Shown here piece by piece: positions 35,031 to 45,227 of a stretch of 64,000 bases of DNA. Position 1 is the first letter of the stretch; every line of letters begins with the position of its first letter. Under the pieces are notes generated by a model. It saw only the letters and a list, made by a program, of their open reading frames with translations. It made no database searches and was not told where the DNA came from. Location of the stretch: assembly GCF_025994315.1 (NCBI RefSeq), contig NZ_BAQE01000003.1. The stretch is one strand, 5' to 3'. A program made the translations under genes and the position numbers. This DNA is from Swaminathania salitolerans. GTDB taxonomy: Bacteria > Pseudomonadota > Alphaproteobacteria > Acetobacterales > Acetobacteraceae.

Positions 35031-35314
35031 TTCTCGCCCGGCGCGGTCAGGGTAAGAGAGAGCGAATGCATGCCACTCTCGAATTCCTTCGCCAGAAGGG
35101 CGTTCACCATACGGTGGCGCGCGACAGGCGACAGACCGGAAAACTGTGTGCTGACGATCGTGAGGGTGAAATGGGTCTCGTCGCCTTCGATGCCTTGTCT
35201 GCCTGCGTGACGGGCGTGACGCTTGCTGTCGTCCCGCAGCTGGAGCAGCTCGGGCTTCAGTGCTTCTTCCAGACAGGCCGTCATGCGATGCGCCCGTTCC
35301 TTGAGTTCCGTCAT
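35027..35314 (-). CDS. bolA: BolA family protein
   Basis: BolA proteins work with monothiol glutaredoxins in iron-sulfur trafficking and stress-related morphology. The 95-residue product has L-x-L-x-D-x-S-x-x-H at RDDSKRHARHAG, ETHFTLTIVSTQFSGLSPVARHRMVNALL and FESGMHSLSLT, the family pattern. ATG 35314 is chosen; in-frame ATGs at 35338 and 35353 would add 8 or 13 residues. The stop overlaps the lipoprotein start. Divergent from the J-domain gene. Confidence 0.92.
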   Translation of the reverse strand: MTELKERAHRMTACLEEALKPELLQLRDDSKRHARHAGRQGIEGDETHFTLTIVSTQFSGLSPVARHRMVNALLAKEFESGMHSLSLTLTAPGEK

Positions 35315-35370
35315 GATATCTTCCCCATATGCTTGCATCCCGGCGTCTTCCAACGCACATAAGCCCGATC

Positions 35371-35958
35371 ATGCGCCGCAAATCCACCCGACACCGGGCC
35401 TTCGATCCCGATCCCGACGCACCGGAAAGGTATTGCGACTGGCCCGATTGCACCAATCAGGCCGGGTATCGTGCTCCCAAAGACAGAACGCAGTTGCGAC
35501 AGTATTTCTGGTTCTGTCTAGAGCATGTGCGCGAGTATAATGCGCGCTGGGATTTCTATAAGGGCATGACCCCCGGGCAGATCGAGGCCCAGCTTCGTGC
35601 GGATGTCTCATGGCAGCGTCCGTCATGGAAACTCGGCACGCGGGGCGGGCAGGATTTCAACGAGGAAGAGATTCTCGATCCGCTCGATCTTCTCAACGCC
35701 ACACGCGCCCGCAGGGCCCAGGCCGCGCGCCATCGCAGCAAGCGGGAGGCCGAAGCCGCGCCGCCCGGGCTACGCGACCATCTCAGGACCCTCTCTCTCG
35801 ACTGGCCCCTGACGCTCGATCTTCTCAAGGCGCGATATCGCGAGCTGGCCCGGAAACACCACCCGGACACGAATGCGGGGGATCGAGAGGCCGAGGACCG
35901 GTTCAAGACGGTCAATGTCGCCTATGCGACGATTCGCGCCCATCTCTCCAGCCTCTGA
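35371..35958 (+). CDS. J-domain (DnaJ-like) protein
   Basis: The 195-residue protein has an N-terminal region with CDWPDCTNQAGYRAPK, a small Cys-containing segment found in alphaproteobacterial relatives, then FCLEHVREYNARWDFYKGM, and a C-terminal J domain with the HPD tripeptide in RKHHPDTNAG near residue 171. It should stimulate a DnaK-type chaperone; there is no Gly/Phe or DnaJ zinc-finger domain, so it is not DnaJ itself. An in-frame upstream start exists, but ATG 35371 fits the family. It precedes cobS by 98 bp. Confidence 0.88.
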   Translation: MRRKSTRHRAFDPDPDAPERYCDWPDCTNQAGYRAPKDRTQLRQYFWFCLEHVREYNARWDFYKGMTPGQIEAQLRADVSWQRPSWKLGTRGGQDFNEEEILDPLDLLNATRARRAQAARHRSKREAEAAPPGLRDHLRTLSLDWPLTLDLLKARYRELARKHHPDTNAGDREAEDRFKTVNVAYATIRAHLSSL

Positions 35959-36056
35959 TATCCGCCTCCTCCCGTTTTTGCCTCTGGCCATCGACGCGAT
36001 CATGCCCATATTCTGCGGGAGAGAATGACAATGCTGTGTGAAAGACGGATTGAACC

Positions 36057-37073
36057 ATGAGCGACCTCGCTTCTATCGACGCTCCGGAAACGGTCGTGAC
36101 GGCCGAGCAGAGTGCGGTGCCGACCCATGTGCTCGGTGCGCCGGACCGGCTCGTCTCCGCCCGCGACGTCTTCGGGATCGATTGCGACATGGAGGTTCCG
36201 GCCTTCTCCATAAAGACCGAACATGTTCCTGACATCGATCCCAGCTACCAGTTCGATCGCGATACGACCCGCGCCATTCTGGCCGGTTTCGCCTGGAACC
36301 GGCGCGTCATGGTGCAGGGTTTCCACGGGACCGGCAAATCGTCCCATATCGAACAGATCGCGGCGCGGCTGAACTGGCCGACCGTGCGTATCAATCTCGA
36401 CAGCCATATCTCGCGCATCGATCTGATCGGCAAGGATGCGATCGTGCTGCGCGACGGCAAGCAGGTTACGGAATTCCGCGAAGGGCTCCTCCCGTGGTGC
36501 CTGCAGCATCCCTGCGCCCTGATATTCGACGAATACGATGCCGGGCGGCCGGACGTCATGTTCGTGATCCAGCGTGTGCTCGAGGCGGAGGGCCATCTCA
36601 CGCTTCTCGACCAGAACCGGGTCATCCGCCCTCATGGCGGTTTCCGGCTCTTTGCGACGGCGAATACCGTCGGCCTCGGCGATACGACCGGCCTGTATCA
36701 CGGCACCCAGCAGATCAACCAGGGCCAGATGGACCGGTGGAACATCGTCGCCTCGCTCAACTACCTGCCTCTGGAACAGGAAGTCGGCATCGTCCGGGCC
36801 AAACTCGGCCTCGATGACTCCGCCGAGGTAACGAACCGCCTCGAAAGCATGGTGGCCCTCGCCAATCTGACCCGATCCGGTTTCATGGCGGGCGATATTT
36901 CCACCGTCATGTCGCCGCGTGCGGTCATCACCTGGGCGGAAAACGAGCGGATCTTCGGCGATCTCGCCTTTGCCTTCCGTCTCACCTTCCTCAACAAATG
37001 CGACGAGGCGGAACGCGGTATCGTCGCCGAATATTATCAGCGCTGCTTCAACCAGTCTCCGCTGGATTCCTGA
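36057..37073 (+). CDS. cobS: Cobaltochelatase subunit CobS
   Basis: CobS is the AAA+ ATPase subunit of the aerobic cobaltochelatase CobNST, which inserts cobalt into hydrogenobyrinate a,c-diamide in B12 synthesis. The 338-residue protein has Walker A GFHGTGKSSH near residue 88, Walker B ALIFDEYDAG near 155, and FATANTVGLGD near 201. No riboswitch is evident in the 98 bases upstream. cobT follows after 14 bp; cobN is not in the window. Confidence 0.95.
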   Translation: MSDLASIDAPETVVTAEQSAVPTHVLGAPDRLVSARDVFGIDCDMEVPAFSIKTEHVPDIDPSYQFDRDTTRAILAGFAWNRRVMVQGFHGTGKSSHIEQIAARLNWPTVRINLDSHISRIDLIGKDAIVLRDGKQVTEFREGLLPWCLQHPCALIFDEYDAGRPDVMFVIQRVLEAEGHLTLLDQNRVIRPHGGFRLFATANTVGLGDTTGLYHGTQQINQGQMDRWNIVASLNYLPLEQEVGIVRAKLGLDDSAEVTNRLESMVALANLTRSGFMAGDISTVMSPRAVITWAENERIFGDLAFAFRLTFLNKCDEAERGIVAEYYQRCFNQSPLDS

Positions 37074-37087
37074 ACGGGAGGGTCTCC

Positions 37088-38986
37088 ATGGCCACGCGCC
37101 CGAAAACCGCCAATCCGGGGGCGTCAACCCGCGAACGCGCCGATACGCCCCGCCTGCCGGAGGACCTCTCGGACGGTTTCCGTCGCGCAACGAGCGCCGC
37201 CCTGCGCGCGATGGCCGATGCGCCGGAAACGGAAATCAGTTTTTCGTCCTCCTCCTCCTCGCACGGCGGAAACGGCGTTCAGCTCCCGCATCTTTCACGT
37301 GCGCTTACCGATCAGGATATTCTTCGCGTCCGGGGCGCAGCAGATGCCGCAGCCCTGCGTCTGAAGCATCACGACCCGGCGCTCGTCAGATCTCTGCCCC
37401 CGGGAGGGGCGACCGGGGGTTCCGCCACGGGACCCATCGATACCAGGGCGCTGAGCGAATCCCTCGAACAGGTGCGCTGCGAGGTCTATGGCGCGCGTCA
37501 CATGGCTGGCGTGCGGGCCAATCTGCGTCACAAGCTGGCGCAGGATTGCGTCGATTCCGGATTTGCACGCATGACCGGACGCGACGACATGCCAGCTGCG
37601 TCCGCCCTGCCCCTGCTCGTGCGCGAGGCACTCTCCGGAGAGCGGGCACCGTCACAGGCCGGGCCGGCGTTCGAAGCCTGGCGCACATCCCTCTCTCCGG
37701 AAGCCCGGGCCGCTCTGGCCGATCTGGCCGTCGCCCAGAGCGATCAGAATCGCTTTGCGGAAGCCTGCAACCGTGTCTTTCGCGCCTTCGATCTGACCGA
37801 GGATCCGCAAGAGGACGACCAGACGACCCCGGACGATCCGGACGAGAATGACGATACGCAGGCAGAATCGGAACAATCGGACTCCGAATCGGCCCCTCAG
37901 GACCAGGACGATCCCGAGACGCACGGCTTCCAGCCGGAACCGACCGAGCAGACCGACAGTCAGGACACGAGCGAGAGCGATCTTCAGGATGAAGGCGCCG
38001 AGCAGCCGGCTGGCACGCTCGAGGATGAGGAGAGCCGGACACCGGAAAGTGGCGCTTCCGGTCCCGCCTACCGGATCTTCACGACGGCCTTCGACGAAGA
38101 GGCCGATGCCACGGAGCTGTGCGATCCCGAGGAGCTGGCGCGCCTTCGCCAGCAACTCGATCAGCAGCTCAGCAATCTGCAGGGCGTGGTCTCACGGCTC
38201 GCCCATCGCCTGCAGCGCAAGCTCATGGCGCAGCAGCAGCGCAGCTGGGCCTTCGATCAGGAAGAGGGTATTCTCGATGCGGCGCGTCTCGCGCGCGTCG
38301 TGGCAAACCCGACCCTCACCCTGTCCTACAAGACGGAGCGCCAGGCTGAATTCCGCGACACCGTGGTCACGCTCCTGATCGACAATTCCGGTTCGATGCG
38401 CGGTCGTCCGATTTCGGTCGCGGCCATGTGCGGAGACATTCTCGCCCGGACACTGGAGCGATGCGGCGTCAAGACCGAGGTTCTGGGCTTTACGACCCGG
38501 GCATGGAAAGGCGGCATGAGCAGGGAGCGCTGGGTTGCTGCCGGTCGTCCGCCCGATCCCGGACGCCTGAACGATCTGCGTCATATCGTCTATAAAAACG
38601 CAGATACGCCTCTCAGGCGCGCCAGAAACAATCTCGGTCTCATGCTGCGCGAGGGATTGCTGAAGGAAAACATCGATGGAGAAGCGTTGCTCTGGGCGTG
38701 GAAAAGACTGTCGCGCCGCCCGGAAAAACGACGCATCCTGATGGTGATTTCCGATGGGGCACCTGTCGATGACAGCACGTTCTCGACCAATCCGGCGTCG
38801 TTTCTGGAAGATCACCTCCGCTCGGTGATCAACCGCATAGAGGCCTCCACCGATACGGAGCTGCTTGCCATCGGGATCGGGCATGACGTCACGCGCTATT
38901 ATCGCAACAGCGTCACGCTCAACAACGCGGAGGAACTGGGCGGGACGATGATTCAGAAGCTGTCGGATCTCTTCGTCACGCAATGA
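37088..38986 (+). CDS. cobT: Cobaltochelatase subunit CobT
   Basis: CobT pairs with CobS to form the ATPase-chaperone part of cobaltochelatase. The 632-residue protein has an N-terminal domain with KLAQDCVDSGFARM, a strongly acidic Glu/Asp/Gln-rich linker at about residues 237-320, and a C-terminal von Willebrand A domain with the MIDAS motif LLIDNSGSM near 432. The GHDVTRYYRNSVTL block near the end is typical of CobT. ATG 37088 follows GGAGGG. Transcribed with cobS. Confidence 0.95.
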   Translation: MATRPKTANPGASTRERADTPRLPEDLSDGFRRATSAALRAMADAPETEISFSSSSSSHGGNGVQLPHLSRALTDQDILRVRGAADAAALRLKHHDPALVRSLPPGGATGGSATGPIDTRALSESLEQVRCEVYGARHMAGVRANLRHKLAQDCVDSGFARMTGRDDMPAASALPLLVREALSGERAPSQAGPAFEAWRTSLSPEARAALADLAVAQSDQNRFAEACNRVFRAFDLTEDPQEDDQTTPDDPDENDDTQAESEQSDSESAPQDQDDPETHGFQPEPTEQTDSQDTSESDLQDEGAEQPAGTLEDEESRTPESGASGPAYRIFTTAFDEEADATELCDPEELARLRQQLDQQLSNLQGVVSRLAHRLQRKLMAQQQRSWAFDQEEGILDAARLARVVANPTLTLSYKTERQAEFRDTVVTLLIDNSGSMRGRPISVAAMCGDILARTLERCGVKTEVLGFTTRAWKGGMSRERWVAAGRPPDPGRLNDLRHIVYKNADTPLRRARNNLGLMLREGLLKENIDGEALLWAWKRLSRRPEKRRILMVISDGAPVDDSTFSTNPASFLEDHLRSVINRIEASTDTELLAIGIGHDVTRYYRNSVTLNNAEELGGTMIQKLSDLFVTQ

Positions 38987-38995
38987 CCGGATCAC

Positions 38996-39028
38996 GGAAC
39001 GGGCCAGGCGATCGGCCAGACCCGTTCC
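38996..39028. terminator. Hairpin between convergent cobT and decarboxylase genes
   Basis: GGAACGGG pairs with CCCGTTCC over 8 bp, with further pairing possible inside the loop. It fits between two converging stop codons. No T-run follows on either strand, so it is only a possible terminator. Confidence 0.4.
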
Positions 39029-39038
39029 CCCCTACCGG

Positions 39039-40460
39039 CTAGGCCGTGCCGAGCGCGCGCAGGGTCATCCCGTCGATCGCCTCGAGCATGAGGTCGATCG
39101 TCCGGCGGGTCGTGCGATGGTTGACGATGGCTGCGCGTATCGCGAGCACCCCGTCGATACGGGTCGTGGAGGGCGCCGCGATACCGCTCTCATGGAGATC
39201 CTTCACCAGAGAATCGAGCGCGGCTTCATCAAGCGCGAGAGGCCTGAAACACACGATATTCAGCGTCACCGGCGCCATCAGCGCATAATCCGGCATCGCC
39301 TCGACCCGATCCGCGAGGTAACGCGCGACCGCGCAGCAGGAGGCCACCATCTCCCCCATACGCCCGGTTCCGTAATGGGCCAGGGTCATCCAGACCTTGA
39401 GCGCCCGGAAACCGCGAGAGAGATCGGGCCCGAAATCGCAGGGCCAGGGGGCATTTCCGGCCAGACCGCGATCGGCACGGGTCAGATAATGCAGCGTCTG
39501 GGCAAAGGCTGCCGCATGAAGAGCAGGATCGCGGACGAGCACGCAGCCCGCGTCATAGGGCACCTGCCCCCATTTGTGAAAGTCGAGCGCAAGACTGTCC
39601 GCCCGCCCGATTCCGGTCAGGAGCGGCGCCTGCTGCGCAGACAGACAGGCGAAGGCGCCGAACGCGCCATCGACATGAAACCAGCATCGTTCCTCCCGGG
39701 CGAGATCGGCGAGGAGGTCGAGCGGATCGATGGCTCCGCAATCGACGCTCCCGGCCGTACCCACGATCAGAAAAGGGTGATACCCCGCCGCGCGATCCTC
39801 ATGGATGCGACGCTTCAGCGACGCGACATCCATCCGGTGCGCGGCATCGACGGGAATGAGCCGCAGCGAATCGCTTCCGAGCCCGGCAAGATCGAAGGCC
39901 CGGCTGACGCAGCCATGAGCGGTCTGCGCCGCATAGCCGACCAGCCGGCTCTTGCCGACTCCCGCATGGCGAATGGCGGATGTTCCGGCCGCACGGCTTG
40001 CCGTGATCACACCGATGAAATTTGCGAGCGACGATCCGGTGACGAGACACCCGGATGCGCTGCGCGGCAGACCGACCATTTCGGCGGCCCAGGCAATGAC
40101 CTGTCTCTCGACCTCGATCGCCGCGTGATCGCGCCCGCCGCAATTGTCGTTCAGACTGGCCGCGAGCAATTCGGCCAGCATGCCGATCGGCGTTCCCGCC
40201 CCCTGCACCCACCCCATGAATCCCGGATGGGTATTGCCGTTGGCATAGGGCCGGATATGGGTGAGAAACTGTTCATAGAGCGCTCCGGCATCCTGCCCGT
40301 TCCGGGGCAGTTCCTGCCGGAAATGATCGCGCGATTCCTGCGGCATCGGCTGCCAGACCGGCCCCTCCCCCATGGTCATGGCGCGATCGAATGCATCGTC
40401 GAGCATCCGGTGACCGAGCGCTCGCAAATCATCCCAGATCTCGGGATCAAGTCCGGCCAT
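39039..40460 (-). CDS. PLP-dependent group II amino-acid decarboxylase family protein
   Basis: The 473-residue protein belongs to the family containing aromatic-L-amino-acid, glutamate and histidine decarboxylases. Visible blocks are HPGFMGWVQGAGTPIGMLAELL near residue 77, TGSSLANFIGVITASRA near 137, GTAGSVDCGAIDPL near 233, HVDGAFGAF near 260, and the PLP-binding Lys in LALDFHKWGQVPYDAG near 292. The substrate is undetermined; acidic and aromatic residues are both possible. No amine transporter or antiporter is next to it. Start ATG 40460 gives a normal family N-terminus. Confidence 0.87.
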   Translation of the reverse strand: MAGLDPEIWDDLRALGHRMLDDAFDRAMTMGEGPVWQPMPQESRDHFRQELPRNGQDAGALYEQFLTHIRPYANGNTHPGFMGWVQGAGTPIGMLAELLAASLNDNCGGRDHAAIEVERQVIAWAAEMVGLPRSASGCLVTGSSLANFIGVITASRAAGTSAIRHAGVGKSRLVGYAAQTAHGCVSRAFDLAGLGSDSLRLIPVDAAHRMDVASLKRRIHEDRAAGYHPFLIVGTAGSVDCGAIDPLDLLADLAREERCWFHVDGAFGAFACLSAQQAPLLTGIGRADSLALDFHKWGQVPYDAGCVLVRDPALHAAAFAQTLHYLTRADRGLAGNAPWPCDFGPDLSRGFRALKVWMTLAHYGTGRMGEMVASCCAVARYLADRVEAMPDYALMAPVTLNIVCFRPLALDEAALDSLVKDLHESGIAAPSTTRIDGVLAIRAAIVNHRTTRRTIDLMLEAIDGMTLRALGTA

Positions 40461-40586
40461 TGTTCTTCCCTCTCTCTCGACGATCGATAACCCGATCCGT
40501 CTCTCTTACCGCGTGGCGTCCGGACCTCCCAGACCGCGCGCAAAATCCGGTTGCCTCGCCCGGGCGCACGCTTCATCCTCGCGGCC

Positions 40587-41480
40587 ATGAAACGCAATGC
40601 CGCTCCGTTCCTCGCCATCCTCCTCCTCGGGGTCTCGTCTCTCCCGGCTCGCGGGGAAACCGTACCGGCCGCCTGCCTCGCCTCGGAATCGGCGCAACGC
40701 ACCCTGAACAGGGCTGCCTTCGCCGCGACCGGCTACAAGGCCACACTCGTCGGCACGGCCACGCATCTTCAGGTGGGAACCGTGTCGGTCAGGGACAGAA
40801 ACGGCACTCTGACCCTTCCGTCCCTGCGGGACGCCAACACCCTGGTCTCTCTCGGCCTGCTCTCGATGGTCCATGGATCGACCCCGGCCCCGTGCCGTGC
40901 GGTCGAGACCGGCCCGTCCATGAAAGCCCTGCGCGATGCCCTTCACAAAGGCGCCGTGGCGGAACTGACCTGGTCGTCGATCGGGATAGATGACGGATCG
41001 GCGCGCTACAAAGCCGATCGGCTGGTCGTAACCCTGCGCGCTGGCCCCACCCCCGGCACGGTTGCGATTGCGGCCGATACGTCCGGCCTCACGGCGCCGG
41101 GCGGTTCCGCTCTGCCCGGTCGTGTGAGCACGCGGCTCATCGTGCCCGAACGGAGCCTTTCCACCCCTACGCCCGGGCCCGGGGAAATCACGATCTCCCG
41201 CCTCGACGCCTTCTGGACGAAAGGCAGCCTGAGCGGCAAGGGAGCCGTCACGCCCGGGCACGATATCGCGACCACGCGGGGCACGCTGAATGTCACGATC
41301 ACCGATCTGAGCGATCTTCTCGCCACGATCAAACCCTATGTCCCTGCGGGAACGACGACCGCTCTTTCCGTCGCCCAGTTCATGGGGCACCGGGACGGCA
41401 ATCGCGTCGCCTGGGATTTCGCGCTCGAAAACGGGCAGCTCAAGGTCAATTCCTTCCCGATCCCGCTATCGATCAACTGA
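40587..41480 (+). CDS. Secreted protein of unknown function
   Basis: No family recognised with confidence. From ATG 40587 the product has 297 residues with a clear signal peptide (Met-Lys-Arg-Asn, hydrophobic core, Ala-Arg-Gly near residue 23). The mature part contains two Cys (ACLAS and APCRAVE), repeated amphipathic beta-like segments (YKADRLVVTLRAG, GTLNVTITDLSDLLATI) and a C-terminus reading ALENGQLKVNSFPIPLSIN. The layering resembles exported proteins whose C-terminal part measures or inhibits a membrane process, such as AsmA- or DUF2125-type domains; this is only a fold-level impression. Convergent with mfd. Confidence 0.7.
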   Translation: MKRNAAPFLAILLLGVSSLPARGETVPAACLASESAQRTLNRAAFAATGYKATLVGTATHLQVGTVSVRDRNGTLTLPSLRDANTLVSLGLLSMVHGSTPAPCRAVETGPSMKALRDALHKGAVAELTWSSIGIDDGSARYKADRLVVTLRAGPTPGTVAIAADTSGLTAPGGSALPGRVSTRLIVPERSLSTPTPGPGEITISRLDAFWTKGSLSGKGAVTPGHDIATTRGTLNVTITDLSDLLATIKPYVPAGTTTALSVAQFMGHRDGNRVAWDFALENGQLKVNSFPIPLSIN

Positions 41481-41559
41481 GCGCGGGAAGACGGCGCACA
41501 AGCGACACGCATGATCGCGTTTCGTGATGTGCGCCGGGACGGGAGGCGCGACGAACGCC

Positions 41560-44500
41560 TCAGGCTTCGGCCTTGTCGGCGAGTTTCCTGAGCGCCGTCA
41601 TGACCTTGCGGGCCATCGAGATACGCTGGGCATTCGTCATCTCGCGCTGGACGGCGAGTTTGTGATCGGGGCGCAGCTTGATCCCCTGATCCTTGTGTCG
41701 CTCGACCCATTTCAGCAACCCCATGGGATTGCGGAACTTCCGGTTGCGGAACTGGATGACCATCCCCTTGGGGCCAGCCTCGAGCCTGTCCACCCCGGCC
41801 GCGCTGCACAGGCGCTTGATCACCACCACGTCGAGCAGGTTTTCCACTTCCTGAGGCAGCGTGCCGAAGCGGTCGACGAGTTCGGCACGCATGGCCTCCA
41901 GCTCGGCTTCGTTCTCGAGCCCTGCAATGCGTCTGTACAAGCCCAGACGCACCGGAAGATCGCGGACATAGGTTTCGGGAATCAGAACGGGGAGACCGAG
42001 GATGATGTTCGGGGTCCAGTCCTTGTCCTCCTGTCGCTTCTGATCCTTCTGCAGACGCATCGTGGTCACGGCGTCCTCGAGCATCTGCTGATAGAGCTCG
42101 ATTCCGACTTCCTTTATATGGCCCGATTGTTCGTCGCCCAGCAGATTTCCCGCCCCGCGCAGATCGAGATCGTGGGACGCCAGCGTGAAGCCCGCTCCCA
42201 GCGTATCGAGCGTCTGCATGATCTCGAGCCGTTTCTCGGAAGCCGGAGAGAGACGATGACTCTGCGGCCAGGTGAGATAGGCATAGCCGCGCTGCTTGCC
42301 GCGGCCCACCCGGCCACGCAGCTGATAGAGCTGCCCGAGGCCGAACATGTCGGCCCGATGGATGATCAGCGTATTGACCGCCGGCATGTCGAGGCCGCTC
42401 TCGACGATATTGGTGGAGAGGAGAATGTCGTACCGGCCGTCGGAAAACTCGGTCATGACCCGCTCGAGTTCCGACGGGGTGAGACGGCCATGTGCCTGCA
42501 CCGTGCGGGCATCGGGCACGATGTCGCGCAACCGCTCCGCCATGCGATCCATATCCTCGATACGCGGGACCACACAGAAGACCTGCCCGCCCCGAAAGCG
42601 CTCGCGCTGGATCGCCTCGCGGATCATCACGCTGTCGAACGGCGTGATGAAGGTGCGCACCGCGAGCCGGTCCGTAGGGGGAGTCGCAATCAGGCTCATT
42701 TCCCGCACGCCGGTCAGGGAGAGCTGCAAGGTACGCGGCAGAGGCGTTGCAGACAGCGTAAGGACATGCACATCCTCGCGCAGCGTCTTGAGACGCTCCT
42801 TGTGCCCCACGCCGAAATGCTGCTCCTCATCGATGATGAGCAGTCCCAGATTGGCGAAGCCGACCGATTTGGCGATCAGCGCATGGGTCCCGACGACGAC
42901 GTCGATCGTCCCCTCTTCCAGCCCGCGTCGCGTCTCGGCCGCCTCCTTGGCCGTCACAAGGCGTGAAAGCTGCGCGATCCGGACCGGAAACCCTTCGAAC
43001 CGCGTGGAGAAGCTGCGGAAATGCTGTCGCGCGAGGAGAGTCGTCGGCACCACCACAGCGACCTGAACGCCGGAAAGCGCGGCCACGAAAGCGGCGCGCA
43101 ACGCTACCTCCGTCTTGCCGAAGCCGACATCGCCGCAGACGAGGCGATCCATGGGCCGTCCGCAGGTGAGATCCTCGAGCACATCGGCAATGGCGCGTGA
43201 CTGATCGTCGGTCTCGACGAAGGGAAAACGGGCGCAGAATTCGTCCCACATCCCTTCAGCGGGCATCAGCGCAGGGGCTTCCTTCATCGCGCGGCTTGCC
43301 GCCGTGCGGATGAGCTCACCCGCCATGTCGCGGATCCGCTCCTTCATCCTGGCCTTGCGCACCTGCCAGGCCTGACCGCCGAGCTTGTCGAGCGCAACAC
43401 CCCCCTGCTCGGAGCCGAAACGGCTCAGAAGCTCGATATTCTCCACAGGCAGGAAGAGCTTCTGCGCGCCGTCATAGAGCAGACGCAGACAATCATGCGG
43501 TGCCACGCCGTCGCTGACGGTTTCGAGCCCCTCGTAACGCCCGATTCCGTAATCGGCATGCACGACCAGATCGCCTTCGGCGATTTCGGAGGCCTCCGTG
43601 ATGAACTGCTCGGCCCGGCGTCTGCGCCGCGGCGGACGGGCGATCCGTTCGCCCAGGAGATCCTGCTCCGAGACGAACGCCAGACGCTCGGCCACAAATC
43701 CCCGCTCCAGCCCGAGCAGGATCAGCCCGACCACCCCGGGCGCGAGCCCCGCCGCCGAAGCCCAGCTGTCATGCAGCTCGACCTCGAAGCGATGCTCTCG
43801 AAGAAGCGCTGCGATTCGCTCGCGCGATCCTTTCGTCCAGGCCGTGACGTAACAGCGCCGCCCCGACCTGGCCCAGGCGGAAAGCTGCTCGGCAAACGCG
43901 GTGAAGGCCCCTTCCCGCGTGCCGTCCTTGCCCCTGACGAAAAGCGGGCCGGGCCGCCCGCCTGCGTCGATCCCCTGCGCCAGATCCGCCTTGGCAAAGG
44001 GATTGAGCATGACGCAGGGAACGCGCGTCAGCATCGCGTCCCACCCCGTCCGGTTGAGGTAGAGAAGATGAGACGGCAGGGCACGATAGATGGCCTCGCC
44101 CTCGCGCGCGGGGGCCTTTCTCGCCTCGTAGTGATCGCCGATCATCTCGAGACGCGCCTTGAGAATGTCCGGAACCTGATGATCCATGCTCACGGAGGCG
44201 TCGGGCACATAATCGACGAGCGTCTCCATCTCCTCATGGAAGAGCGGGATATAATGCTCGAGCCCGGGAAAGCGGCGCCCGTCCGATACGTTCTGATAGA
44301 GAACGTCCGAGGCCGAGGACGGACCGAAGAGATCGCGCCACGCCGAGCGGAAGCGACTGATCGCCTCGGGAGAAAGCGCGTATTCCGACACCGGACGCAG
44401 TTCGAAAGCGGGAAGCGCTTCGGTGGAGCGCTGGCTCGCGACATCGAAGCGGCGGATATTATCCACATCGTCCCCGAAGAGATCGAGACGAACGGGCTCG

Positions 44501-45015
44501 TTCTCGCCAGCGGGAAAGAGATCGAAAATGCCGCCGCGTGTTGCGAACTCCCCGGCCTCCATGACCGTATCGGTGCGGGTATAGCCGCTCGCGACCAGCA
44601 ACTCGATCAGCATCGCCTGATCGAGGGATTCTCCCTTGCGGATGGACAGCGACTGGTTTTGGAAGGCGGACCGGGGCGGCACGCGCTGGACGAGTGCATG
44701 GACGGTGGTCAGGACGATATACCGGCCCCGCTTTCCGCTCTCGAGCAAACGGGTCAGGGTCGCCGCGCGCTCGGCGGTGATGGCCGGATTGGGGGAAACG
44801 CGGTCGTAAGGCAGACAGTCCCAGGCAGGAAAGCGCAGGATCGTCACCTCGGGCTCGACATAGGACAGCATGTCGGCAAGGGCAGCCACCGCGGCATCGT
44901 CACGCGCGACATGGATGAGCGCGCCTTCGTGCTCTCCCAGACGGCGGCGAAGAAGAAACGCGGTATAAGCTTCCGGCACACCCCAGATGATGGGCCAATT
45001 CACGGTATCGGTCAT
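41560..45015 (-). CDS. mfd: Transcription-repair coupling factor
   Basis: Mfd removes RNA polymerase stalled at DNA damage and recruits UvrA. The 1151-residue protein has the UvrB-like N-terminal module (YVEPEVTILRFPAWDCLPYDRVSPN), the RNA polymerase interaction domain at about residues 490-560 (EGDLVVHADYGIGRYEGLE), and a helicase core with Walker A CGDVGFGKTEVALRA near 630, DEEQ-box DEEQHFGVGHK near 730 and motif VI QLRGRVGRGKQRGYAYLT. The TRCF C-terminal domain follows. Length is standard. Its start lies 212 bp from the divergent recG start; no gene is seen between them. Confidence 0.97.
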   Translation of the reverse strand: MTDTVNWPIIWGVPEAYTAFLLRRRLGEHEGALIHVARDDAAVAALADMLSYVEPEVTILRFPAWDCLPYDRVSPNPAITAERAATLTRLLESGKRGRYIVLTTVHALVQRVPPRSAFQNQSLSIRKGESLDQAMLIELLVASGYTRTDTVMEAGEFATRGGIFDLFPAGENEPVRLDLFGDDVDNIRRFDVASQRSTEALPAFELRPVSEYALSPEAISRFRSAWRDLFGPSSASDVLYQNVSDGRRFPGLEHYIPLFHEEMETLVDYVPDASVSMDHQVPDILKARLEMIGDHYEARKAPAREGEAIYRALPSHLLYLNRTGWDAMLTRVPCVMLNPFAKADLAQGIDAGGRPGPLFVRGKDGTREGAFTAFAEQLSAWARSGRRCYVTAWTKGSRERIAALLREHRFEVELHDSWASAAGLAPGVVGLILLGLERGFVAERLAFVSEQDLLGERIARPPRRRRRAEQFITEASEIAEGDLVVHADYGIGRYEGLETVSDGVAPHDCLRLLYDGAQKLFLPVENIELLSRFGSEQGGVALDKLGGQAWQVRKARMKERIRDMAGELIRTAASRAMKEAPALMPAEGMWDEFCARFPFVETDDQSRAIADVLEDLTCGRPMDRLVCGDVGFGKTEVALRAAFVAALSGVQVAVVVPTTLLARQHFRSFSTRFEGFPVRIAQLSRLVTAKEAAETRRGLEEGTIDVVVGTHALIAKSVGFANLGLLIIDEEQHFGVGHKERLKTLREDVHVLTLSATPLPRTLQLSLTGVREMSLIATPPTDRLAVRTFITPFDSVMIREAIQRERFRGGQVFCVVPRIEDMDRMAERLRDIVPDARTVQAHGRLTPSELERVMTEFSDGRYDILLSTNIVESGLDMPAVNTLIIHRADMFGLGQLYQLRGRVGRGKQRGYAYLTWPQSHRLSPASEKRLEIMQTLDTLGAGFTLASHDLDLRGAGNLLGDEQSGHIKEVGIELYQQMLEDAVTTMRLQKDQKRQEDKDWTPNIILGLPVLIPETYVRDLPVRLGLYRRIAGLENEAELEAMRAELVDRFGTLPQEVENLLDVVVIKRLCSAAGVDRLEAGPKGMVIQFRNRKFRNPMGLLKWVERHKDQGIKLRPDHKLAVQREMTNAQRISMARKVMTALRKLADKAEA

Positions 45016-45227
45016 TCAGAAATCCGGAGCACGCGCGCCATGTCGCAGTCAGACTGCCAGGCAATGGTTTCGTTTTGTTCCATGACGGTTTCGTCCTATA
45101 GCGTGAGGCTTTCCCGCTGTCAGCCCATCAATCCCTCAAGGATGAGCCTCAAGCCCTCGTGAAACACCCCACCCTCCCCGATTCCATACAGGCGCTCCCC
45201 CCGGAAACGGAACCGGAAACGATCGCC

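Noticed and set aside
45016..45227. sdhE-like small gene expected by some between mfd and recG
   Set aside because: The gap is 212 bp and contains no reading frame with the SdhE RGxxE pattern.
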